64,000 nt of DNA from Phytophthora quininea. Its lineage: Eukaryota; Oomycota; Peronosporomycetes; Peronosporales; Peronosporaceae. Numbering within the stretch: position 1 is the first letter of the stretch; every line of letters starts with the position of its first letter. The position numbers and the translations under genes were made by a program. The notes under the pieces are model-generated. The model saw only the letters and a program-made list of their open reading frames with translations, did not search any database and had not been told where the DNA came from. Of this stretch, positions 1-8,884 are shown piece by piece. The stretch covers positions 248,001-312,000 of the forward strand of contig JAAVTG010000579.1 in the NCBI GenBank assembly GCA_011947345.1, in the 5' to 3' direction.

Positions 1-373
1 CGATCCAGACGAACAAAAGTCAAAGCAACACAAGCCGCAAGCCGCCGGCGGACCGAAAGTGACACACTCAAATTGACTGACCGACCGCTGGGAGGCTGTC
101 CACGGCGGACAAAGTGCCTCCTCACCAAAAACCAAACGGTCTCTCTATGCGGCGCGGCTCCGCAGCCATGATCCGCGCGGAGCTGCCGACGGGACGACCG
201 AAAAGAGGCAGCCAGGCACGCGAGCGTGTCAAATGTGTGGGTCTCGTCGCCGAACGAGGTCTCCCCACTCAGTCTCCGATCACCATCATCAGCATCCTAT
301 CAGATTTTATGATTGTACACGCTATAAAGCTAAATCTAGCGCGGCGTAATCGACTAATCGACGTCTGTGTTGT
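1..373. other. upstream region, no gene recognised
   Basis: This is GC-rich sequence upstream of the zinc-finger gene that starts at 374. Short open frames exist, but none has a recognisable domain. It probably holds the promoter and 5' UTR of that gene. Confidence 0.4.
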
Positions 374-1490
374 ATGGCCGAGCCCGACGCCGTCGTCGAG
401 GACCCGTGGTGCGTCGTGTGTCGCCGCTCGAGCGCCGTCAAGTGGCGCAAGCACGTCTACTTGCGCGGACACCAGCTGGCCGCCAAGGACTTTTGCAGGT
501 GCAGGCCCAGCGCCTGCAAGCGCTAAGCAACGCGGCGACGGGTGATGACGCGGCCCCGGACTGGTGGCGCTGCGTTTTCTGCGACGTGTCGATGGCCACG
601 GCGGACGCGGCGGCGCATTTCAGCGGCCGGCAGCACCGCAAGCAGGTCGAGAGCTTCTGCAGACACCACCACTGCGACGCTGACAGGCGGGTGAGGCCGC
701 AACTCTGGCTCCAAGCAGCGCGACGTCGAGAGGTTCGATGCGCTCGGAAAGTATCTTTGCTTTCTGGGTATTTCTCATCCTATTGTTACTGTGCATTTGT
801 GCACATTTGTGTGTCGTAGATTGAGACGGCGTTGACAAAGAGTGAAGAGCAAGGGCAGCAAGACAGTCGCGTTGAAGTCGCAGCCAATGAACACGCAGAG
901 GCCTTCCTGACGTCGGTCGCAGCGAGGCTGCAGCAAGTTAATGCAAGCAAAAAGCTACTGGAAGCTCCGATGTTAACGTTGCAGCAGCAACAAGGGAAGT
1001 TGTGGGGGCCACAGTTGAAGGAGATGAAGCGATTTAATACAGTGGCGTCTTCGGACGGGGTGATGCAAAACCCTTTGGGACGGCATGAAGGCAAACGGGT
1101 GTGGGGAGGTGGTATTGTAAAGAAGCGCACGATGGAATGGATCCCGTGGACGATCGATCAGCTTGTGAAGGACGAACAAGCTGCCCAGGCAGAGGCGCAC
1201 CAGAGGGCTGGAAATGCATACATGCCTCGGGTCGCCCATCAAACGGATAGCACCTCGGTCATTAGTGTTGCAACCACCACCTACTTTTCCACCTCCTCTT
1301 TCCCGACCACCCTGGCAACTTCTTCAAGTGCAAACAGCACGTCATCTGAACAACGATTGGAATCCCCACCACCAAGGTTTGTGAAAACAAACGAGCAAAG
1401 AGAACGGATACGTCTTTAGACGCAAAGAAGCAGAATTTGCTGGCACAAAAGGAGAGACTGCGCGCAAAAATGGTTGCAAGGCTACGCTAG
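374..1490 (+). CDS. CENATAC/CCDC84-like zinc-finger protein (frameshifted)
   Basis: Probable homologue of CENATAC (CCDC84), a minor-spliceosome factor. Seen: the start MAEPDAVVEDPWCVVC opens a first Cys/His finger (VYLRGHQLAAKDF). A second finger follows (WWRCVFCDVS...HFSGRQHRKQ), then a charged coiled linker, then GKRVWGGGIVKK, which resembles the conserved C-terminal R/K-V-W-x-x-G-R segment of the family. A 69-bp intron fits at 751-819. The frame breaks at the T4 run at 491-494 and the T3 run at 1415-1417; one extra T at each gives a continuous 349-codon frame ending at 1490. The linker just before the intron may also be out of frame. The C-terminal tail (LLAQKERLRAKMVARLR) is basic and helical. 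Family assignment is by motif memory only; other two-finger proteins are possible. Confidence 0.45.
751..819 (+). other. predicted intron of the CENATAC-like gene
   Basis: It starts GTATCT and ends TCGTAG after a pyrimidine-rich stretch. At 69 bp it matches the other introns in this window. Removing it keeps the downstream frame (IETALTKSEEQ...) in phase. Confidence 0.6.
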
Positions 1491-1506
1491 TTTGTTCTGC
1501 CATTAA

Positions 1507-2204
1507 TTCAAGAGTCGATTGGAATGCGCGGAGCACGAACTCACGATTGGTTATCGACAGCAAGCGGTGACACGGGTTCAAGCTCTCCAGCGAGGACGCT
1601 TCACGAGACGTGAGTTCGCACAGTTGCGCGGGTGGACAAGAGAGCAGGTGGGTTGCATGGCTCATGGTGTCCGTCGTCACAAGTGAGTTTGCGGATGGTG
1701 ATTGCTCTTGTAGGAGGCCTTCCAACAAGCAATAAGGCGTCGACAACTGCGCATTTGGCGAAACGAGCAGGAACTTTATTTCTTGCAGCACACCACAGCA
1801 GCTGAACTGGAACAGGTCCGTGCATTCCAGCAGCAACGGTCGGCGAGAGTGATTCAACGTAGTTGGCGAGCGGTCTCGTCGTCAATACCACAAGCAGCAA
1901 AACATGAAGACAGCGTCACCGACCCCAGCGACCGGATTTTCACGTTCAACCCCTTTGGAATGGAGACTGCATCTTTCAATCACTGGAGCCTCGATGGTCG
2001 AAGCTCTTCAAAGCGTGCGCCGTCGCTTTTGCTGACAGCAGATGACATTCGCAATTCATCAGTGCGCCACCCGCCTGCCTCAATTGCTGGCGAAGAAGAA
2101 TTTGCCACCAGACGGAAAGCAATTCAAGAAAGGTTCGTGCCGCATCGTGCGAAGCAAAACGCTACAGAGTTGCCTGCATACTAACAACCTACTTGTTTGC
2201 AGGA
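1507..2204 (+). pseudogene. truncated duplicate of the IQ-motif gene at 23.1-26.0 kb
   Basis: Nearly identical to about 23250-23927. It contains the end of exon 1 (QQAVTRVQALQRGRFTRREF), intron 1, all of exon 2 (ELYFLQHTTAAELEQVRAF, GMETASFNHWSLDGRSSSK) and intron 2 with its branch point TACTAAC. Homology stops three bases after the intron 2 acceptor (GCAG|GAT). The start codon, first IQ motif and large third exon are missing, so it cannot encode the full protein. Exon 2 is still open, with a few substitutions (S/G, N/S, R/G), which suggests a fairly recent copy. It sits about 15 bp after the end of the CENATAC-like gene. Confidence 0.85.
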
Positions 2205-2868
2205 TAGGAATTTGTGTTTGAAATGAAGGATAACAATTTGGAGGTGTTTAAGGCACTGCATGGAAGATAACCCGACGCATGCGGAAGTTGAACCACTATG
2301 GTGGCTAGACGGCTCGCGATACGCGTTTACAATACAATACAATAAGGCAATGCATCAAATCTGCTCAGTATCTGGTCAAATGTTCCCAAAGGTGCTGTGT
2401 AGTTTCGACTTGCGAACAGAACTGCCAGTAATCTCTATTTGGGCTGGGCTTATCAGGATTGTCGTCGGCAACACTTTCCCCAGTGTTTCAGTGTATGTGG
2501 TGGAGACAAGTGGGTCATGTATCATCGCTCAAAGCTCCTGTGACTTTAAAAGTCGCAGCAATAACAGGCCTGAGGCAAGCTCAAACATGAGTATGGCGGA
2601 GTGCATATGCGCTCTATGTAAGTCCGATATGATCGAGGAGAAGAGTATCAACACCGAATATCAAACCTCGGACACCGGAGGGACGCAGGGTTTGCCACGG
2701 AGCTGATCAGATCTTTGCGTGCCACGACACATTTTACACCGGAGAAGTTACAAGCAGAATATAGAGCGGAGTCGGAAAAAGCATCGAAGTATGTGTTCGA
2801 TGTCAGCGAGAACTGTCATATATCGGCTGCTTGCGGGCACCGATTGCGCGTAAGGATGCACTGTTCAC
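2205..2868. other. degenerate region sharing blocks with 22.7-22.9 kb
   Basis: The first ~65 bases (GGATAGGAATTTG..., ending GGCACTGCAT) match about 22709-22773. A second block around 2409-2450 (ACTTGCG.ACAGAAC...GGGCTGGGCTKAT) matches about 22835-22890. At 22.7 kb these blocks precede the IQ gene, while here they follow its fragment. Open frames of about 140 codons exist but have no recognisable domain. Confidence 0.4.
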
Positions 2869-3086
2869 ATGCAAGTGCAAGTGCAAGTGTTGACTCGACA
2901 CGAGCCCTCGTGCTATGGGCTCCCTGTAGATCAAGCAGCACTAAATCTCTCATTCATATATTCTCAGTTCACGACTTTCTACAAAGCTCTCAGTGCCTCA
3001 TCGCCTCACGCGAGAGGCATGACAAGAACTCGATCATCCTTGTGCACGGAGAACGTCATTGGTCTAGAGCAAAATCCTTCCAGCAC

Positions 3087-3091
3087 AGCAT
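3087..3091. repeat. target site duplication AGCAT (left copy)
   Basis: AGCAT immediately precedes the left LTR and is repeated at 8666-8670 just after the right LTR. A 5-bp duplication is typical of Ty3/gypsy integration. Confidence 0.9.
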
Positions 3092-3341
3092 TGTGGTGGG
3101 TTTAAGCACTAAACACAACGGGGGAGCTGGCACTCCCTAAAGCTTGTTCTGCCTGGTGTATTTGTTAGCAAAACTAAATCTGTCCTGTTTCCTGTTCTAC
3201 TCGCCAGCTCGGGCTGGCAGCGTATCGTCCAGTCATTCTCTCGATGGTTAGCTGTGGCAGCCCTGCCACTGCCGATCTGAAGATACAGCTGCTGCCCACT
3301 GCGTGAGCTGGATGAGGCTATCTCAACAACAGCCCACTACA
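3092..3341 (-). repeat. 3' LTR of the Ty3 element
   Basis: 250 bp, starting TGTGGTGGGTTTAAG and ending CAGCCCACTACA on the plus strand. It matches 8416-8665 except for three transitions. Confidence 0.93.
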
Positions 3342-3353
3342 GTCCCCTTCTTC
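3342..3353 (-). promoter_or_regulatory. polypurine tract of the Ty3 element
   Basis: On the minus strand this reads GAAGAAGGGGAC directly before the 3' LTR. That is the expected position of the plus-strand primer site for an element transcribed from right to left. Confidence 0.7.
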
Positions 3354-3620
3354 AAAACCCCATTCAGCCTCGTGAATTAAGCTCCTCTCGTGGATTTTTG
3401 TAATGACATGTCACCTCGTCCATATCACCCGTAATCCTCCGACCCGAAATATTACAACAGAAAGTCCACTCGGAGATTCCGTTATCTGTTATCACCCCGT
3501 CTCTGCAACTTCAACTTGACCCCGATGAAATGAGCCTTACCGAGTCGCCGATCACGGCTGTCGGCGTGGATACATTATTCGGGAGGCACAAAGTATAAAA
3601 TTTCTAGTCGCCTCCCGGGG

Positions 3621-4075
3621 CTAGCGCTGAATTTTCGCCCAATGTGCAGCAAGTCGCGGATCGTCGGCGGTCCGGACATAGTTTTCCACTAATATTCGCA
3701 CATCTTGTGCAATAGAGGCAAAAGGCTTCCAGGAGTCCTCGATCTCTTCGAGACCGTGCCAACTAATGAAAAGCTCGTAGTCCTTGCGCTCTGCATTCCA
3801 ACGGTGTTGCTTAATTTCTCGAACATCCAAAATAATACCTTGACTAGCTACATGTTGCAGCAGTTCTTCAGTAATTTGTAGGTCATTAGCAGCAAAAACT
3901 TTAGCCATGACGCATGCACTGCGGTTGACTTGTTAGTCACTAAGTCTCTTACAACAAAATGCCGTGGATGGGCTTCCGTCACCACGTACGGGCCCACCCA
4001 GGTGACGAGAAGCTTGTCCACGTGCTTCTCGTCAACCCGAGATCGTAGAACATAATCTCCAATAGAAAAATTCAC
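3621..4075 (-). CDS. integrase C-terminus and chromodomain (Ty3)
   Basis: C-terminal part of the pol polyprotein. The first block, FSIGDYVLRSRVDEKHVDKL, then VTWVGPYVVTE, is the SH3-like/GPY domain of chromoviral integrases. The second block, YELFISWHGLEEIEDSWKPF, is a chromodomain that would direct integration to modified chromatin. The frame slips at a T5 run near 3900; one more T joins the blocks. The stop after HWAKIQR closes the polyprotein about 280 bp before the 3' LTR. Confidence 0.85.
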
Positions 4076-5092
4076 CAGATTTCCCCCGCTCTTTCTTTCT
4101 GTTCAACAGCGTTTGCTTTTCCTTTGCACTGTGGACAGCTCGATGCATATTTTGCACACTAGCACTCAACTTGGCCAGCGAGCTTTCAATTTTTGCAGAA
4201 TTACCAGCTTCAATTAGCCCATCTTGGTCACCACGTCGTACGAACGCGTAACCGAACGGCGAAGGTGGCGGGAACCCCGTAAAAACCTCCAGCGGCGATT
4301 TATTTGCTAGTGACGGCAGGCAGGTGTGATTCAAATTTGCTTGTACTACAGAAATCAACGACGCCCAGTCGTGGATGTCTAATTTGTACTCCAATATCAT
4401 CGCCCGTAAAACTTGCAAAATATCCCTGTTCAATCTCTCTATGGATCCGTTGATTCATGGGCAATAAGCCACCGAGAATTGCTGCTTACACTTCAACTTG
4501 TTGCATAACACTGACATTACATCGCTCGTAAAGTGGCTGCCTTGATCGCTAATCCAGAGACTAGGCACACCAAACCGAGAGTGCCATCGCAGAATCGCCT
4601 CGACAACGACCGCACTCGTCGGCGACTCACTGACCACTAATTCGCAAAAATGCCTTGCTTCGTCCTTCAAAACTAATAGGTATTTCGCTTCTCCAAACGA
4701 TTCGCCAAGGTACAAAAATCAAAGTGCAACGCTTCATTGCGCGTCTGACTGCGATATGTTTCTCCCCACGGCCTAGGAATAATTTTTCCACCCTTAACAT
4801 GGAGACACAGTAGGCATTTAGCAAGAAAACGGTCCACATGTACTCGTAGCTTTTCGATCAAAAACATACTGCCCAACTGGTTCATCATGGCCTGGCGGCC
4901 CATGTGTCCCTGCGCACCACAGTGTGAAATGATGAGCAGTCGATGGAGCAAGTCCTGCTCTCGTGTAGGTATCCACAACCGTTCTTCAGCAACTAAGAGA
5001 CCGTCGTCGCGCTCCCACAGCCACGGTGGCAGTGGACTTGGTGCTTGTCGCTTCTGAGCTCGGGCACTCTTCCGGCAGTGTCGACCACACAA
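4032..5092 (-). CDS. integrase zinc finger and catalytic core (Ty3)
   Basis: Seen in order: an HHCC zinc-binding module (HCGAQGHMGRQAM ... CLLCLH), then the DDE core. The first Asp is in NEALHFDF, the second in WISDQGSHF, and the Glu in NGSIERLNRD. The frame slips at a T5 run near 4710, where one extra T restores it. An in-frame TGA lies between the second Asp and the Glu (about 4456), explicable by C-to-T at a CGA. A further slip near 4085 is in a G5 run. The domain is complete in content but broken in frame. Confidence 0.85.
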
Positions 5093-5961
5093 ACTTCTCG
5101 TTGTCCAATGGACGTATAGTAATCTGCTGCCGCTGTTGAGCTCTGCGAGTTGTTACCCGGCGGACTTGCATTGGTGTCGTCGGCTGGCAGGCCCATCGGC
5201 TGAGCACATCAGCCCACACATTCGTTGTTCCAGCAATATGATTAATGGTGTATCGAAATTCACTTAACTTCAGAGCCCAGCGGAGTAATTTGCCGCGTAT
5301 GTGTTTCTTCACGTTCTCCGCTGGCACAGATACATGAATAAGGTTCCTATGATCGCAAAACATGCGAAATCCACGTGGGTGCATTAGTAAGTACGCTAGT
5401 TTGTCGCATGCATTGAGAATTGGGAATGCTTCCTTCTCAATAACGCTCCAATTGACTTGAGCTCCCGTGAATGTGCCGCTCAGGCACGTGAGGAGCCGGT
5501 GAGGCTGCTCTTCTACTCCTTTTCCTGCGTCCCATTGCTCCACTTCGGTAACCAGACAACTCCATCCTTTGTCTGATGCATCGGTCACCAACACCATCTC
5601 GCCATCAGGACTGGGATGATGCAACACGGCTGACGTCGCCAGTAGATCTCGCACTCGGTTGAAATCTGCCAACAACTCGGGTGTTCGCTGCAAGGAAATT
5701 GCGGCAGCAGCTCGCTTTGATCGTTTCTTGATTCTAAGCGCTGTGTCCAAACGTGTCTGCAGTGGTTGCACAGCTTCGGCGTAGCCTATGATGCTTTCAC
5801 GTAACCAATTTGCCGCACAGAGGAATTGTTGAAGATCGCCAGCAGTGTCTGGGCAGGGCATCTCGCGTAGCGCTTGGATGCGCTCCGGATCGTGTCGCAC
5901 GCCGTCTCCGTCGATCCATTTCCCACACCACTTGACGCTCTGCTGGTAAAGGCTCGACTTC
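4986..5961 (-). CDS. RT connection and RNase H domain (Ty3)
   Basis: Begins just after the solo LTR with SSLYQQSVKWCGKWI, the RT thumb region following the palm. RNase H then shows the expected acidic residues: LVTDASDKGWS (Asp), VIEKEAFPIL (Glu) and FCDHRNLI (Asp), ending with a degenerate H-x-x-G-x-x-N-x-x-A-D motif (HIAGTTNVWADVLSRW). A frame change near 5060 leads into the integrase reading frame. Retrotransposon enzyme; no host role is implied. Confidence 0.88.
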
Positions 5962-6196
5962 CTTACTGTAACAGATTCGAGCTCTGTTGTTGACGGCTCT
6001 GTTGTTGACGCCCGTTTGATCACGGTAAGTTTACGTTCAGGTTGAAGTTTACGGATAGTTTACGGGACAAGTTTACGGACAAGTTGCCGTTGCCGTTCCT
6101 GGAGCCCAGAGCGCTCAGGGCGGCAAGCAAACTAAACGAACAATACACTTCACAATTCGCCATCGAGCTCCAAGTCGCTTCCTACATCACACTTAC
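5962..6196. repeat. CTTAC target duplication bracketing a solo LTR
   Basis: CTTAC occurs at 5962-5966 and again at 6192-6196, directly outside the 225-bp insert. Removing the insert and one copy restores the RT reading frame across the junction (KLS|VRKSSLYQQS). Confidence 0.85.
5967..6191. mobile_element. solo LTR inserted in the Ty3 RT gene, 225 bp
   Basis: Starts TGTAACAG and ends CATCACA on the plus strand (TG...CA), with the 5-bp duplication CTTAC outside. It contains two tandem copies of GCTCTGTTGTTGACG (5981-5995, 5996-6010) and a run of TTTACGG-type repeats. It has no internal coding region, so it is a solo LTR left by recombination or a very small non-autonomous element. It splits the RT domain just after the palm motif. 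Confidence 0.85.
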
Positions 6197-7320
6197 ACTT
6201 AACTTCAAACCAAATTCATTCACTAAAGAGAAAACTCCTGCAGCTTCTCCAAGTACTCGTCGACACTGCTCGCGTACATCAACAGATCATCCACCCATAC
6301 TAACAAATGCTTGTGAAGCAGCCTCCCGAAACACTTCTCCATCGTCCGCTGGAAATGTATGGCAGCGTCGCTGCACCCTTGCGGAACTCGCGTCGGGGTG
6401 AAAACTTTGCTATCGGTCATATACGACAGAAATTCCTGGCATTCCTTAGCCAAAGGTAGTTGCCAGAACCCCTTTAGTAGGTCAAACAAACCAAAGTGTT
6501 TCATACCGCGGACATTTTCGGTCAACACCCGCAAAATGGGCATCACTCCAGCGGCTACTTCTGTTACCGCGTTTACAGAGCGGTAGTCGCTCGTTTGTCG
6601 GTACTCTTCCGACCCCGGCTTCTTTACCGGTAACGCTGCACTGGCCCACCTACTCTGCGGGTTTTCGTAGACCCCCATGCGCTCGAGCTCCGCGTTAAAG
6701 TCCCGCAGAAATGCTCGTAAGTGTGGTGGGTATTGTCGTGGCTTGCATCGCTGCGGTGTTGCGCCCTCCTTCAGCCTCACTAACAGCGGCGGCACCTTTG
6801 CTGGGGGATCATTGCCCAGTTTCAGCCTCCAAATGTCGAACAAGAAAACAACAGTGCGTAGCTCGTCGCGTCTGCCAACTGGAAAACCATTCTCAATTGC
6901 CTTATCCAACATTTCTTCCGCGGCAGCTCTTACTTCTGCATCGCAAGCCACGCCAATCGTGAATCCGTCGTTGAATTCAAATGGATCTTCGTCCACCGCG
7001 ACACTATTTACCGCCAGCTGCTCTAATTGTCGGTTCACATCAATTCCGAGCGTCTCCAACACATCTTTCCCAATGATGAACTCTTTTTCCTCTTCTTCGA
7101 TCACCAAGCATTTTACCGGGGTCGTGAGGCAAACCGGACCGGCCGCCGTGTGTATTTTCAAATCCACATCGACACAGTTCTTTGCGTGGAGGCTGTGTCC
7201 TCCAGCAGCCGTCACCGGAACATCACACTGCAGCCGCGTCACCTTCACCAACGGATCCCTTTTCTTCAACATCATCAGCTGTGACCTGCTGATAACACTG
7301 ATATCGGCCCCTAAGTCAGC
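6192..7320 (-). CDS. protease and reverse transcriptase palm (Ty3)
   Basis: Opens with a retropepsin-like active site, CADLGADISVIS, near 7317 (D-L-G-A in place of the usual D-S/T-G-A). A flap region with IIGKDVLETLGID follows. RT motifs: RQYPPHLRAF, WASAALPVKKPG, TSDYRSVNA, FGLFDLLKGFWQLPL, VPQGCSDAAIHFQRTM and the catalytic box VWVDDLLMY near 6297. The box reads WVDD where most Ty3 elements have YVDD or YIDD. The frame slips at a T run just before the solo LTR and again near 7325. Confidence 0.9.
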
Positions 7321-7400
7321 GCAAAGGGCATTGAGTACACTCCGTTAAGCTCAACTAACTTCACGGACCCGTCGAGGCACTCTTTAATGCGCTTGATTCT

Positions 7401-8396
7401 TCATTCACGAGCGACCTTCCTCTTCTCGGCCTTCTCGCGATCACGACGCTCATGCTGCTGGGGCAGTAGGGCTGTCTTCTCTTCATATGTCGCCTCTAGA
7501 CACCGAACCAGCCAGTGGTCTCCTTTGCATTGCAGGCCTCCGCCGTCTGGTTTCCTTATCGACTGGCCGGTGTGCTTGGCCTCCGATGTCTCGGTTTTGA
7601 TCTCGCTGACATTTTCAACTTTAACTGCTCCGGGTTGCTGACGAGTCCCCACTTTCTCTTTTGAGCGCATCTTCTTCTTCGCACGACCACTCTCTACTGG
7701 GTCATTTACACTTCCGCCACTACGGCCGCCGGTGCGTTGACGTTTTCGCCGCTGAAAGTCTCGTTCGTGTTTTAACGCTTTCTCTAAAATGATCCTGAAC
7801 AGTATCTTTTCGTCGGTGCGCGCAGCACGATTTTGGTAGGCCAGAATGGCCTCGATGTCTTCACGCAGCGCCTGGGGTTCAATCGAACTTACCAACAACT
7901 TGCACTTGAGCTTAAGGCCCTCATGGTCTTTGAAGAACTCTGCCCAGCCATTCTCCTCGATCACCTGGCGGCTCGACTTGAAAAACTGCACGACTCGCTC
8001 ACGAACGTCGCTTTGCTGTAAGTCCATCCTTACAGCAAGCTTGAACTCCGCTGCAACGTTGGGCACCGTGCCATTCTTCACAGAAGCAATAATCCCATCG
8101 ATCTTGCTCAGTATCAACGCGTCCGTCAACTCCGCCTTCTTGACTCCCCATTCCAGATCGCATAGAACTTCCAGAAGACTTAGTTTGAACGAGTTGCTGA
8201 CCTTCGTCGTCATTTCAGCAATCTTCGCTGGATCGTGACAGCATCGGATGGCAACTTCCGCTTCGTATTCTTCCCGCTTCTTCTTCCACTCCACAAGTGC
8301 CGCGTGAGATGTGCTTTTTATCGTCGGCGCAAGTAGCGGGACGAAAAACGACACGGGCGTCGCCTTGTCCTTCTCTTGGGTTCCCATGCTTACCAT
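7401..8396 (-). CDS. Gag-like protein (Ty3)
   Basis: 331 aa, beginning MVSMGTQEKDKATPVSFFVP 20 bp inside the right (5') LTR. The central helical part (FKLAVRMDLQQSDVRERVVQ and following) is capsid-like. A basic nucleocapsid-like tail (RRKRQRTGGRSGGS) follows. Near the C-terminus LQCKGDHWLVRC resembles a CX2CX4HX4C zinc knuckle that has lost its first cysteine. The second ATG (MGTQ) is an alternative start. It is followed by the protease frame after a short gap. Confidence 0.8.
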   Translation of the reverse strand: MVSMGTQEKDKATPVSFFVPLLAPTIKSTSHAALVEWKKKREEYEAEVAIRCCHDPAKIAEMTTKVSNSFKLSLLEVLCDLEWGVKKAELTDALILSKIDGIIASVKNGTVPNVAAEFKLAVRMDLQQSDVRERVVQFFKSSRQVIEENGWAEFFKDHEGLKLKCKLLVSSIEPQALREDIEAILAYQNRAARTDEKILFRIILEKALKHERDFQRRKRQRTGGRSGGSVNDPVESGRAKKKMRSKEKVGTRQQPGAVKVENVSEIKTETSEAKHTGQSIRKPDGGGLQCKGDHWLVRCLEATYEEKTALLPQQHERRDREKAEKRKVARE

Positions 8397-8415
8397 TTAC
8401 CTCTAAAGTTAACTT

Positions 8416-8665
8416 TGTGGTGGGTTTAAGCACTAAACACAACGGGGGAGCTGGCACTCCCTAAAGCTTGTTCTGCCTGGTGTATTTGTTAGCAAAACTA
8501 AATCTGTCCTGTTTCCTGTTCTACTCGCCAGCTCGGGCTGGCAGTGTATCATCCAGTCATTCTCTCGATGGTTGGCTGTGGCAGCCCTGCCACTGCCGAT
8601 CTGAAGATACAGCTGCTGCCCACTGCGTGAGCTGGATGAGGCTATCTCAACAACAGCCCACTACA
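8416..8665 (-). repeat. 5' LTR of the Ty3 element
   Basis: 250 bp, matching the copy at 3092-3341 except for three transitions. It lies upstream of gag on the minus strand, so it carries the element promoter. Confidence 0.93.
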
Positions 8666-8884
8666 AGCATCCAATATCACATCAGTAAATCCAATCGTAT
8701 TAGATCACATCTTGATGGCCATTTACGGAGTGTACGCCTATGAAGAATTCGCTGTCGCCACAGATACGGGTTTAGGCAACCTCTACAAGAAGGTAAGCCC
8801 AAGAACAGCTGGTAAGCACTACCGCCGCCATCAACACCTGTGCTATAGGTCCCAGGATCGCCAGCTGAGCCTTTAGACATCTGA

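Larger units (their letters stand above)
3092..8665 (-). mobile_element. Ty3/gypsy chromovirus LTR retrotransposon, 5574 bp
   Basis: Two 250-bp LTRs (3092-3341 and 8416-8665) bound an internal region read on the minus strand. Order: gag, protease, RT, RNase H, integrase with HHCC zinc finger, chromodomain. LTR ends are TGTGGTGGG and CCCACTACA. The LTRs differ at three positions, all transitions (98.8% identity), so insertion is fairly recent. A purine-rich tract, GAAGAAGGGGAC on the minus strand, abuts the 3' LTR as polypurine tract. The copy cannot be autonomous as assembled: a solo LTR interrupts RT, an in-frame TGA lies in the integrase, and several single-base frameshifts are present. Most of those look like homopolymer errors. 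Confidence 0.93.
2869..8884 (+). pseudogene. host reading frame interrupted by the Ty3 element
   Basis: The open frame from 2869 runs into the left LTR at 3092. If the element and one AGCAT copy are removed, 3091 joins 8671 in phase and the frame continues ...PSSTA-SNITSVNPIVLDHI... to 8792. A possible 56-bp intron (8793-8848, GTAAGC...CTATAG) follows, then VPGSPAEPLDI and a stop at 8884. The continuity in frame plus a splice-like boundary argues that this was a gene before insertion. I recognise no domain. The true start may lie further upstream in another frame or exon. Confidence 0.45.

Noticed and set aside
6677..7348. 223-codon plus-strand frame
   Set aside because: It is antisense to the Ty3 protease/RT region, whose motifs are unmistakable on the other strand.
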